Source: Weeksellaceae bacterium (GTDB lineage Bacteria > Bacteroidota > Bacteroidia > Flavobacteriales > Weeksellaceae). Taken from it: a DNA stretch of 7,276 nucleotides. The notes under the pieces were generated by a model that was given only the letters and a program-made list of their open reading frames with translations, was not told where the DNA came from and made no database searches. Positions 1 to 6,317 of the stretch are shown here, in pieces (positions within the stretch are counted from its first letter, which is position 1; each line of letters starts with the position of its first letter). The stretch covers positions 1 to 7,276 of the forward strand of contig JAQVDG010000098.1 of assembly GCA_028698395.1 (NCBI GenBank). The letters run 5' to 3'. The translations under genes were made by a program, and so were the position numbers.

Positions 1-144
1 CGATGTGTTTTTAATTTTAGAACTTTGAAAGAAAGTTCCGATAGCTGAAAACATGATAAAAACGAATAAGAAACCAAAAATCAGAGTAAAAGTCAATAAG
101 TTTCCAATGATTACAGCTAAAATATTTCCAAAAAATCGTTTCAT
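1..144 (-). CDS. sppA: N-terminus of probable signal peptide peptidase SppA (partial, runs off left edge)
   Basis: An open minus-strand frame starts with ATG at 144-142 and continues without a stop for 48 codons to the first base of the window. The peptide begins MKRFFGNILAVIIG and is dominated by one long hydrophobic segment (about residues 4-37), followed by a polar SSKIKN stretch. This matches the amino-terminal membrane anchor of Bacteroidota SppA proteins, which start MK-x-FF and have a single transmembrane helix before the periplasmic protease domain. SppA digests cleaved signal peptides in the inner membrane. From memory, sppA lies next to folK in flavobacterial genomes, which supports the call. 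None of the catalytic domain (Ser/Lys dyad) is inside the window, so the identification rests on the anchor and the neighbour. It could be another single-pass membrane protein. The gene is divergent from folK with 31 bases between starts. Confidence 0.55.
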   Translation of the reverse strand, partial: MKRFFGNILAVIIGNLLTFTLIFGFLFVFIMFSAIGTFFQSSKIKNTS

Positions 145-175
145 TTTACAAATTATTAAATTAATATTGCTCGAT

Positions 176-586
176 ATGTCGAAACATTCTTGTGTTTTGT
201 TACTTGGAACAAATTTAGGTGACAGAAAAAAAAACTTAAATATTGCGCTATCTCTTATAGAGATAGAGATAGGCATAATTCAAGATAAATCAAAAATTCT
301 CGAAACTAAGGCAGAAGATTTTGAATCAGATCATCTGTTTCTCAATCAAACCTTAACTATTGGCACACCATTATCACCTATAGAAATTTTAAACCGAATT
401 AAAAAGATAGAAAATCAAATGGGCAGAGTTTATTTAACTGATGGAGAACGTTATCAAAATCGGATTATAGATATTGATATACTGAAAATCAACAATATAA
501 ATTTTCAATCTGCTCGTTTATTAATTCCTCATCCTCAAATAAAAAATAGAAAATTCGTAAAAAAATTATTAGGATTGAGTGTATAA
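176..586 (+). CDS. folK: 2-amino-4-hydroxy-6-hydroxymethyldihydropteridine diphosphokinase (HPPK), short form
   Basis: HPPK transfers pyrophosphate from ATP to 6-hydroxymethyl-7,8-dihydropterin, the step before dihydropteroate synthase in folate biosynthesis, in the cytoplasm. The 136-residue product has the family landmarks in order: LLLGTNLGD (residues 8-16), the F-E-S segment near 49-51, GRVY (83-86), the RIIDIDIL block (96-103) whose D99 and D101 correspond to the Mg-binding aspartates, and IPHP...NRKFV (117-128), where H119 and R125 correspond to conserved catalytic-loop residues. The start at 176 is chosen because homology begins there. An in-frame ATG at 53 would add 41 residues that lie antisense to the sppA start and resemble nothing in HPPK. 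The protein stops 8 residues after the NRKFV motif, so the usual 20-30 residue tail is absent. Checking other frames gives no HPPK-like continuation, so it appears naturally short. A 9-A run at 226-234 is a possible slippage site. Confidence 0.9.
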   Translation: MSKHSCVLLLGTNLGDRKKNLNIALSLIEIEIGIIQDKSKILETKAEDFESDHLFLNQTLTIGTPLSPIEILNRIKKIENQMGRVYLTDGERYQNRIIDIDILKINNINFQSARLLIPHPQIKNRKFVKKLLGLSV

Positions 587-607
587 TAGATAAAATGTGT
601 ACTTTTG
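575..607 (+). promoter_or_regulatory. Bacteroidota-type promoter of the OmpA-family gene
   Basis: The -33 element TTG lies at 575-577 inside the end of folK, and a full match to the -7 consensus TAnnTTTG (TACTTTTG) lies at 600-607, separated by 22 bases, within the spacing known for Bacteroidota primary sigma promoters. Transcription would start near 612-615 and give an A-rich leader of about 45-50 bases before the ATG at 661. The location explains why the OmpA gene can be expressed strongly and separately from folK. The start site is inferred from consensus alone. Confidence 0.65.
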
Positions 608-660
608 CCAAAGTTTATTTTAGTAAGAAACACTTAATAACTCAACCAAACTATAAATCC

Positions 661-2121
661 ATGAAAGAAAAATTACAATTTCTGTTGGTTTTGCTTTTTG
701 TAGGAGCATCATTTGTCAACGCTCAAGAAGAAAATAATTCAGGGTACAAGTATTACCAACCACAACCAACAAAAAAATTCACGTACAAAGAAACAGAGTT
801 TAATCATTGGTATATTTCTGCTTTTGCTGGTGGAAACGTACTTCAAAATTCAGATTTAGTGAGTTGGGGTTCTGGTTTTGGCTTTAATCCGGGTTATGAT
901 TTTCAATTTCAAGTTACACGTGAAATTACACACGCTTTTGGGCTTGGGATTATGGCACAAATAGGTAAAACCGAACAGTACGCAAAAGCACCACATCATT
1001 GGGTGTGGAATAAATTTGAAGGAAAAACCAAATACCACGGAATAAGCCTTATGGGGGATTTAAACTTAAGTATGCTTTTCCGTCGGATAGATAATAATTC
1101 CCCATTTAGATGGGCGGCTCACCTTTATGGTGGAGTAGGGTTCATCGGTTACACAGCTGAAAGACGGGGAATTGAAACTGAAACGCCTTGGGAAACTACT
1201 TATAAAGTAAGATTAAACGATAAATCATTTTTTGCACAAGTAGGAGCAGGGCTTCGATATAAATTAAACCAACGGTTTGATTTGGAACTTCGAGCTATGT
1301 ATGTTATGACGGGTGATGAAGAGTTTGATGCATCCGGAGATCCATTTCCGGGAACTTTTACTTTGGCCGATGTGGAAGAAGGACGTGATGATAATATGAT
1401 TACCTTATCTTTGGGACTTCACTATAAAATTGGAAAACACAAAGAATCTTTACAATGGTATGATCCTTTGAAAACGATTAACCAACTTTCTGATAAAATA
1501 GACGTGGAAAATCTTCCATGTGCAGATGATGATAATGACGGTGTTTGCAACTTGTACGACAAATGTCCGGATACTCCGGAAGGAATGAAAGTTGACGGTT
1601 CCGGATGTCCATTGGATTCAGACGGAGACGGTGTGCCGGATTCCATTGACGAATGCCCTACTATTCCTGGACCTCCAACCAATAACGGTTGTCCTAAACC
1701 AATTGTGGAAGTAAGCATCGGTGCTATTGCATCTAATTTATCAGATGTGATTCAAGGAATTGAATTTGACTATAATAAAGATGTAATTCGTACGGTATCC
1801 TATCCGAAATTAGAACAAGCTTATTACATTTTAGAAGCACATCCGGATTATAAATTCTATGTAGAAGGACATACTGACGCAGCGGGAAGTGTGGACTACA
1901 ACCAAGATTTATCAGAAAGAAGAGCAGCTTCTGTAGTTCGTTACTTAGTAAATAAAGGAATTCCAAGCAGCCAATTAGTGCCAAGAGGAAAAGGAAAATC
2001 AGAATTAAAACACCCTGAGTGTGACCCTGTAACTAACTGTGCACCTTGGAAAAACTTAGAAAACCGACGAGTAATCTTTATTCCGATGAATGAGATTGAC
2101 AATCTTGAAGTAATAAAATAA
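661..2121 (+). CDS. OmpA-family outer-membrane protein with thrombospondin type-3 repeats
   Basis: This 486-residue protein has a clear signal peptide (hydrophobic core about 6-18, cleavage likely after VNA at 19-21). Residues from about 45 to 260 form a region of alternating hydrophobic and aromatic strands (for example WYISAFAGGN, then MITLSLGLHYKIG at 246-258) expected to be a small beta-barrel. Residues 287-345 hold thrombospondin type-3 calcium-binding repeats, rich in DxDxDG motifs with cysteines 287, 296, 302, 316, 332 and 344. The C-terminal OmpA domain (about 385-475) carries the GHTD motif with D406 and the SERRAASV helix with R421, the residues that hold the diaminopimelate of peptidoglycan. 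It therefore tethers the outer membrane to the cell wall. Two extra cysteines (454, 460) flank a loop common in Bacteroidota members. The ATG at 661 is chosen because the signal peptide begins exactly there; the frame is open further upstream but lies within the promoter and leader. The gene is monocistronic, followed by a strong terminator. Confidence 0.9.
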   Translation: MKEKLQFLLVLLFVGASFVNAQEENNSGYKYYQPQPTKKFTYKETEFNHWYISAFAGGNVLQNSDLVSWGSGFGFNPGYDFQFQVTREITHAFGLGIMAQIGKTEQYAKAPHHWVWNKFEGKTKYHGISLMGDLNLSMLFRRIDNNSPFRWAAHLYGGVGFIGYTAERRGIETETPWETTYKVRLNDKSFFAQVGAGLRYKLNQRFDLELRAMYVMTGDEEFDASGDPFPGTFTLADVEEGRDDNMITLSLGLHYKIGKHKESLQWYDPLKTINQLSDKIDVENLPCADDDNDGVCNLYDKCPDTPEGMKVDGSGCPLDSDGDGVPDSIDECPTIPGPPTNNGCPKPIVEVSIGAIASNLSDVIQGIEFDYNKDVIRTVSYPKLEQAYYILEAHPDYKFYVEGHTDAAGSVDYNQDLSERRAASVVRYLVNKGIPSSQLVPRGKGKSELKHPECDPVTNCAPWKNLENRRVIFIPMNEIDNLEVIK

Positions 2122-2135
2122 AGAATTCAAATAAC

Positions 2136-2166
2136 AAAAAAAGCCGTTCATCGAACGGCTTTTTTT
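2136..2166. terminator. Bidirectional intrinsic terminator between convergent genes
   Basis: A perfect 8-bp stem AGCCGTTC / GAACGGCT (2142-2149 with 2153-2160) has a 3-base loop and is flanked by seven A on the left (2136-2142) and seven T on the right (2160-2166), which also pair to extend the stem. Read on either strand it gives a GC-rich hairpin followed by a U-tract. It sits 14 bases after the OmpA stop codon and 15 bases beyond the stop codon of the minus-strand ATPase gene, so one element can serve both convergent units. Confidence 0.92.
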
Positions 2167-2181
2167 ATGCTTTATAGTTTA

Positions 2182-2961
2182 CTAATTCTCACCAAATACA
2201 ACCATAGGATGAGAATTGACAGGATTTTTAAAGATATGACAAGGGAAATCAAAAGCTGCCGAAATAAATTCGGTTCTGAAAATCTTACGAGTTTCACCGT
2301 GAGCAATTACTTTTCCTTTTTTCAATAAAACCATCTTATCGGCAAATTCAGCGGCTAAACTTAAATCATGTAAAACCAAAACAGCAGAATTTCCTTTTTT
2401 AACAAATTTTCGGATTAATTCAAGAATACGACGTTGGTGTTTGACATCTAAATTATTTAAAGGTTCATCTAAAAACATTAACTTTTCAGATGAGTTATTT
2501 TGCAATTGCGACAATACACGGGCTAAATGAACCCGTTGCTTTTCACCACCTGACAAGGAGTTGTAAGCTCGGTTTTTCAACGAATAAATATCCGTCATTT
2601 TCATGGTAGAATCAACAATTTCAATATCTTCCGATTTGGGTTGTGCATCAAAATAAGGGTACCTTCCCATTAAAACAATTTCATTCACCGACAAACCAAT
2701 GTCAGAATTAAATTCTTGTGAAAATTTAGCTTTGTAATGCGCTAATTCCTGACTGTTCCACTGATTAAAACTTTTTCCTTTAAAATAAATCTCACCTTCT
2801 GCCGTCTCTTGTTCATTAGCAAGAACACTTAATAAACTTGATTTTCCGGCTCCATTTGGTCCGATGATAATTAAAATTTCACCTTTTTCTACTTCAATAT
2901 TGACTTTATCAAGGATTTTGAAATTTCGTTTTTGTAAGGATATATTTTTTCCTGTAAGCAT
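2182..2961 (-). CDS. hmuV: Heme ABC transporter ATP-binding protein HmuV
   Basis: This 259-residue cytoplasmic ATPase powers the HmuU permease. All ABC nucleotide-binding motifs are intact: Walker A GPNGAGKS (34-41), Q-loop Q82, signature LSGGEKQ (136-142), Walker B LMFLDE (161-166), D-loop NNLD (169-172) and switch histidine H198 in VLVLHDLS. The region GRYPYF (99-104) and the overall length are typical of the iron-siderophore/heme/B12 (FecE/HmuV) group. The start codon lies 2 bases after the permease stop, which implies translational coupling, and it is the last gene of the minus-strand operon, ending just before the shared terminator. Assignment to heme rather than siderophore or cobalamin comes mainly from the neighbouring binding protein and cytochrome-like gene; the ATPase alone does not settle the substrate. 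Confidence 0.87.
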   Translation of the reverse strand: MLTGKNISLQKRNFKILDKVNIEVEKGEILIIIGPNGAGKSSLLSVLANEQETAEGEIYFKGKSFNQWNSQELAHYKAKFSQEFNSDIGLSVNEIVLMGRYPYFDAQPKSEDIEIVDSTMKMTDIYSLKNRAYNSLSGGEKQRVHLARVLSQLQNNSSEKLMFLDEPLNNLDVKHQRRILELIRKFVKKGNSAVLVLHDLSLAAEFADKMVLLKKGKVIAHGETRKIFRTEFISAAFDFPCHIFKNPVNSHPMVVFGEN

Positions 2962-2963
2962 AC

Positions 2964-3998
2964 TTAAAGAGATTTTTTATAACGAATAAGAATAGCAATA
3001 AAAACCGGTGCACCTATGAAAGCGGTAACAACTCCAATCGGCATTTCAGAAGGAGCAACAATCGTTCGGCTAAAAGTGTCGGCACATAATAATAAAATGC
3101 CACCCGCAATAGCAGATAAGGGCAAGATGAGATGATAATTTGACCGGAAAATTAATCGTAAAATATAGGGAATTATCAATCCGACAAATCCAATGGTTCC
3201 GGCGAATGCAACGCAAGTTCCTACCATTAAAGCAGTCAGAATAACAATTTGTTTTTTGACTTTTTCGACCGGAATTCCGAGATGTGCAGCATCTTGTTCG
3301 CCGAGCATCATAGCATTTAGTGCTTTTCCTTTGTTGATTAAAAAGAAATAAGAAAATCCGATAACAACCGTCAGAATTGCATTTTTAATCCAGGTAGCTC
3401 CTCCTAAACTCCCTAAAGTCCAGAAGGTTAAATTCCTTAGCTCTTCCTCATCAGTTAAATAAATTAAAAAACCGGTAATAGCACCTGCCATTGCTGAAAT
3501 GGCGACGCCTGCCAATAGCATGATAACCACATTGGTCTTACGTTGATTAGTGGACATTCGATAAACAAAAGTCATGGTTAAAATAGCTCCGATGAAAGCC
3601 ATTAGACTGATGATGATTTCATGAAATATTTCAGGTGTAAATTGTCGGATGAAGCTTCCGAGTACAATGGCAATTGCAGCAAATAAGGAAGCTCCGGAAG
3701 TAACGCCAATTAAACTTGGTGTTGCCAGAGGATTCTTGAACATTCCTTGCATTGCAGCTCCTGAAACAGCTAATGCACTGCCAATGAGTATCGCCATAAT
3801 GACTCTTGGTAATCGAATTTCTGAAAAAACATACCAATCTCCTGAGTCTATCGAATCCAAGTCCAAAATCCCAGCTTTGAGTAAAGCTGTAAACGATTCA
3901 TCTTCAAATTTATAAACTCCCATAGTTAAAGAAAAAAGGGCAAAAAACAGAAGAATGATTAAACCTCCGATTATGTAAATCCCCAGCTTATTTTGCAT
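2964..3998 (-). CDS. hmuU: Heme ABC transporter permease HmuU (FecCD family)
   Basis: The 344-residue inner-membrane permease belongs to the FecCD/BtuC family, works as a dimer and passes substrate from HmuT to the cytoplasm using HmuV. Visible family blocks are the first transmembrane helix (8-29), RLPRVIMAILIGSALAVSG (62-80) followed by the QGMFKNPLATP loop (84-94) and IGVTSGAS (97-104), the ATPase-coupling segment GEQDAAHLGI (233-242), GTIGFVGLIIPYILR (267-281), and the C-terminal ADTFSR...SEMPIGVVTAFIGAPVF (306-333). Multiple hydrophobic helices are spread along the length, consistent with the usual ten. Its start overlaps the end of hmuT by 11 bases and its stop is 2 bases from hmuV, so the three are expected to be co-translated. 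Substrate is inferred from context. Confidence 0.87.
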   Translation of the reverse strand: MQNKLGIYIIGGLIILLFFALFSLTMGVYKFEDESFTALLKAGILDLDSIDSGDWYVFSEIRLPRVIMAILIGSALAVSGAAMQGMFKNPLATPSLIGVTSGASLFAAIAIVLGSFIRQFTPEIFHEIIISLMAFIGAILTMTFVYRMSTNQRKTNVVIMLLAGVAISAMAGAITGFLIYLTDEEELRNLTFWTLGSLGGATWIKNAILTVVIGFSYFFLINKGKALNAMMLGEQDAAHLGIPVEKVKKQIVILTALMVGTCVAFAGTIGFVGLIIPYILRLIFRSNYHLILPLSAIAGGILLLCADTFSRTIVAPSEMPIGVVTAFIGAPVFIAILIRYKKSL

Positions 3999-4857
3999 AA
4001 GGTTTTAGAAACTGATTCAGTTGATAAGCGGCTTCACCGATTCGAGGTCCCATGCTTGATAATAAAGAACTGTCCATAGTAATAATTGCTTTATTTTTAA
4101 AAGCATTGGTTTCTTTCATTCCCGGAATTTGAAATAAACCATCACTTCCACCAAGGCTGTTAATTCCGGAATCAAACATTAAAATGACATCCGGATTACT
4201 TTTTACCAAACCTTCGGGTGTAAGGGGTTTCATTTCTTCAAACTCATTGGCGGCATTTTCTCCACCGGCCAATTCGATTATTTCTGCCATGGGCGTTCCT
4301 TTTCCTGCTACCTGCATTAAGCCGGTTCCTCTTGCATACACAAATAAAACTTTGGGTTTAGTTTCAAAGTTTTCTATTTTGGATAAATCCGAATTGATTT
4401 CATCAATAAGACGTTGGTAATCCTTGTCTTTTGTATAAGCTGAAACTTCTTTCATTATTTTTTTGGCATCGTTCAAGTTATTGCTTTTATCAAAAACAAT
4501 AACTTTTATTCCAGCTTTTTCAAGTATTTTCACTTTTTCTGTTTCCAAATCTTCGTTACTTGCAAAAACAAGGTCAGGTTTTACGGAAAATAAAGCTTCT
4601 GCACTAACCGTCCAGGGTGGACCAAAGTTTTGTACAGAATCTTTGACCCATTGCGGATAGACACTGGTGGCATCACGTCCGACCAATTTGCCGTTTATTC
4701 CTAATTCAGTCAAAATTTCAGTAACAGTAGCATTTAAAGAAACAATTCTTTGTTCTTGTTCGGTTTTTTCTTGGCTTAAAGTAGTATTTCCATCCTTACA
4801 ATTGAATAGAAATACGGATAAAAGCAGAATGAAACCGGTTAAATTCAGTTTTTTCAT
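3988..4857 (-). CDS. hmuT: Periplasmic heme-binding lipoprotein HmuT
   Basis: This 289-residue substrate-binding protein feeds heme to HmuU. The N-terminus has a lysine-rich start, a hydrophobic core (about 5-18) and a cysteine at 20 within LFNC, a relaxed lipobox giving a lipid-anchored protein. The mature part is a TroA-type two-lobe fold with RIVSLNATVTEILTELG (37-53), GRDATSVYP (60-68) and VKPDLVFASNED. Y67 in the SVYP segment aligns by eye with the tyrosine that ligates heme in ShuT/PhuT-type proteins, which favours heme over B12 or siderophores. The start is taken as the ATG at 4857-4855; a TTG one codon upstream is also possible but less likely. The 3' end overlaps hmuU by 11 bases. 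The gene lies 75 bases downstream of the previous gene, and that gap contains a strong hairpin. Confidence 0.84.
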   Translation of the reverse strand: MKKLNLTGFILLLSVFLFNCKDGNTTLSQEKTEQEQRIVSLNATVTEILTELGINGKLVGRDATSVYPQWVKDSVQNFGPPWTVSAEALFSVKPDLVFASNEDLETEKVKILEKAGIKVIVFDKSNNLNDAKKIMKEVSAYTKDKDYQRLIDEINSDLSKIENFETKPKVLFVYARGTGLMQVAGKGTPMAEIIELAGGENAANEFEEMKPLTPEGLVKSNPDVILMFDSGINSLGGSDGLFQIPGMKETNAFKNKAIITMDSSLLSSMGPRIGEAAYQLNQFLKPYAK

Positions 4858-4878
4858 CAATTATTTGCTTTTAAAAAT

Positions 4879-4915
4879 GTGAAATCACAGAATGAAAAAC
4901 ACTCTGTGATTTCAC
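4879..4915 (-). promoter_or_regulatory. Strong intercistronic hairpin before hmuT (possible attenuator or RNA-processing element)
   Basis: The arms GTGAAATCACAGAATG (4879-4894) and CACTCTGTGATTTCAC (4900-4915) pair over 16 positions around a 5-base loop. The single imperfect position (4892/4902) is A-C on the plus strand but becomes a G-U pair in RNA made from the minus strand, so the helix is continuous only in the operon's own transcript. On that strand the stem is followed closely by ATTTTT, which resembles a weak intrinsic terminator. It fills most of the 75-base gap between the DUF6607 gene and hmuT. No TAnnTTTG promoter was found in the gap. A partial terminator, a 3' stabiliser or a processing site are all compatible. 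Confidence 0.6.
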
Positions 4916-4932
4916 TAAATTATTTTTTGTTA

Positions 4933-5820
4933 TCAGGCAACGAAACCTTCTACGTGTTTTGATAGTAATTCACGAATTGCTCTTTGTGCAGCAACTTCAT
5001 CGAAATTCTCTCCGGTGAATTTTTCTGCTAATTTGAACTGTTCGGTGTATAATTTTTCGTCTTCTGTTATTTTAATTGCCTTGTTTGCTGCAATAAAATC
5101 CATCCAAATAGTTTGAACTAACATCCAGAAGTTTTTTCTTTGCTGCCACCATCCTTCGGCATAAGAAGAATCATAATCTTGAGTGGTAAAGGTTTCAAGC
5201 CCTTTTTCCAAACAGATTAATTCTTCTGAACTTTCTGTTCGTAAGATTTTTTGGTTGTCTTGTTCAATAATCCAATCGCCATTTTCAAAGATTTCAATAT
5301 GAGAAAACCTTCTTAGAATATTGTAATCGTTTCTTGTTGTAATTTCACGACGCGGTAAAGCGGCATCGGCTTCACTTTCCCAAAAGTGACGACCATCCAC
5401 GTGTATCCAAGTTCCGTATCCTTCATATCTTGGACAATCATCGACCTGATATACTTTTTGTGTCCAGGTTCCTCTTGCTTTTTCTTCGCTGATTTGAATT
5501 TTTTTCCATTCGTGGTCTTTTACTAAACTTAAAAACTCACGGTTTTCATAAATCCAATCTTGTCGCCAGTGTTTGATGACTACATTTTCAGCAACATACA
5601 AAAGATGAAGCAATGAAATTTTATTTTCAGAATCTTCAAGTAATAAAACGACTTCTTTTGCTTCAGAAAAATAACGCTCCGGGTATTGGTAATCTTCACT
5701 TGTGGCAAAAGTATCCACAAACTTAAAACTTACTTTATAGTTTCCCGCCAAAGAGCGGATTAACTTTCTTTCCAATTCTTTTTTTCTGATATTCACAATA
5801 TCATCAACGAGTATTTCCAT
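4933..5820 (-). CDS. DUF6607-family protein in heme-uptake operon (function unknown)
   Basis: The 295-residue product has sequence blocks I recognise from the DUF6607 family: NYKVSFKFVDTFA (27-39), IKHWRQDW (82-89), RGTWTQKVYQVDD (116-128), PRYEG (130-134), HVDGRHFWES (140-149), PRREI (156-160) and WIIEQDNQKI (183-192). The C-terminal third (about 222-290) is helical and rich in W, K and E. The protein is unusually rich in tryptophan and in conserved His, Arg and Asp, but no known catalytic motif is visible. The family members I recall carry a signal peptide. This one starts MEILVDDIVN with a charged, amphipathic first 25 residues and no hydrophobic core, so it appears cytoplasmic; no in-frame upstream start could add one, because the preceding gene ends 22 bases away. 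Position between a cytochrome-like gene and hmuTUV suggests a role in heme or iron handling. That is inference; the function is not established. Confidence 0.72.
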   Translation of the reverse strand: MEILVDDIVNIRKKELERKLIRSLAGNYKVSFKFVDTFATSEDYQYPERYFSEAKEVVLLLEDSENKISLLHLLYVAENVVIKHWRQDWIYENREFLSLVKDHEWKKIQISEEKARGTWTQKVYQVDDCPRYEGYGTWIHVDGRHFWESEADAALPRREITTRNDYNILRRFSHIEIFENGDWIIEQDNQKILRTESSEELICLEKGLETFTTQDYDSSYAEGWWQQRKNFWMLVQTIWMDFIAANKAIKITEDEKLYTEQFKLAEKFTGENFDEVAAQRAIRELLSKHVEGFVA

Positions 5821-5842
5821 AATTCAATTATTTATAATTATT

Positions 5843-6307
5843 TTAAAAATTTGCTTCTAATCTGTAAGTGGAATGACAATTCACGCAGCGATTGGTCAAT
5901 TCTACTAATTGTTTTTGTGCTGTTTCGGGGTTAAAATTTATTCGGGCAGAATCTGCCATGGTATCAAATAATTGGTGAGTAGGTTGTCCCATTTGCATAA
6001 AGCTTTTTGGCATGGATTGAACCAATTCTTTTGGTGCTTTTACGGAAGTTCCGCTTCTTTTTGCTGCTTCAATTATTTTTTCGGGCTCGTTGTTAGCAAT
6101 TCCCTGACTAATTAAATGAAGACCTTCCACAAACTCACGCATTTCATTTAAAACGAATTCTTTGTGTTCCGGCTTTACATAAATTTCAGTTCGGGTATCC
6201 CCCTCTAATCGATAAATTTTTCTTTCTTCTTTTGGTTGTAAAAACGAATATAAATTCAGACCAATAGAAAGAATAAAAACGGGGGTTAATAGTTGCTTAA
6301 CTTTCAT
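5843..6307 (-). CDS. Small membrane-anchored c-type cytochrome-like protein (C-terminal CXXCH)
   Basis: This 154-residue protein begins with a hydrophobic segment (about 5-23) that serves as a signal anchor or uncleaved signal peptide; no signal peptidase I site or lipobox cysteine is obvious. The remainder is largely helical. It has a single heme c attachment site, CVNCH, at 141-145, ten residues from the end. One CXXCH close to the C-terminus in a helical protein of this size is the layout of cytochrome c'/c-556 four-helix-bundle proteins, where the proximal histidine is in that motif and a distal ligand, if any, is an N-terminal methionine (M56 is a candidate). It would face the periplasm. 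It lies 10 bases after the receptor stop and 22 bases before the DUF6607 start, within the same operon. Electron transfer, ferric-heme reduction or gas sensing are possible; the sequence does not choose among them. Confidence 0.75.
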   Translation of the reverse strand: MKVKQLLTPVFILSIGLNLYSFLQPKEERKIYRLEGDTRTEIYVKPEHKEFVLNEMREFVEGLHLISQGIANNEPEKIIEAAKRSGTSVKAPKELVQSMPKSFMQMGQPTHQLFDTMADSARINFNPETAQKQLVELTNRCVNCHSTYRLEANF

Positions 6308-6317
6308 TTATTAAATA

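Noticed and set aside
53..175. Upstream extension of folK to an ATG at 53
   Set aside because: The added 41 residues are antisense to the sppA anchor, have no HPPK similarity, and the family homology starts exactly at the ATG at 176.
249..274. Tandem ATAGAG repeats and a small palindrome in folK
   Set aside because: The short repeat encodes IEIEIG within the normal protein and is expected by chance in AT-rich coding sequence.
595..660. Upstream extension of the OmpA-family protein to an ATG at 595
   Set aside because: It would put 22 residues before a textbook signal peptide, and its start overlaps the predicted -7 promoter element.
1422..1984. Minus-strand open frames inside the OmpA gene
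   Set aside because: They are shadows of a well-supported coding region; their translations are low-complexity Ser/Pro/Leu-rich and match no family.
3631..4882. Open frames on both strands inside hmuU and hmuT
   Set aside because: They overlap fully motif-bearing ABC transporter genes and their translations show no domain or signal.
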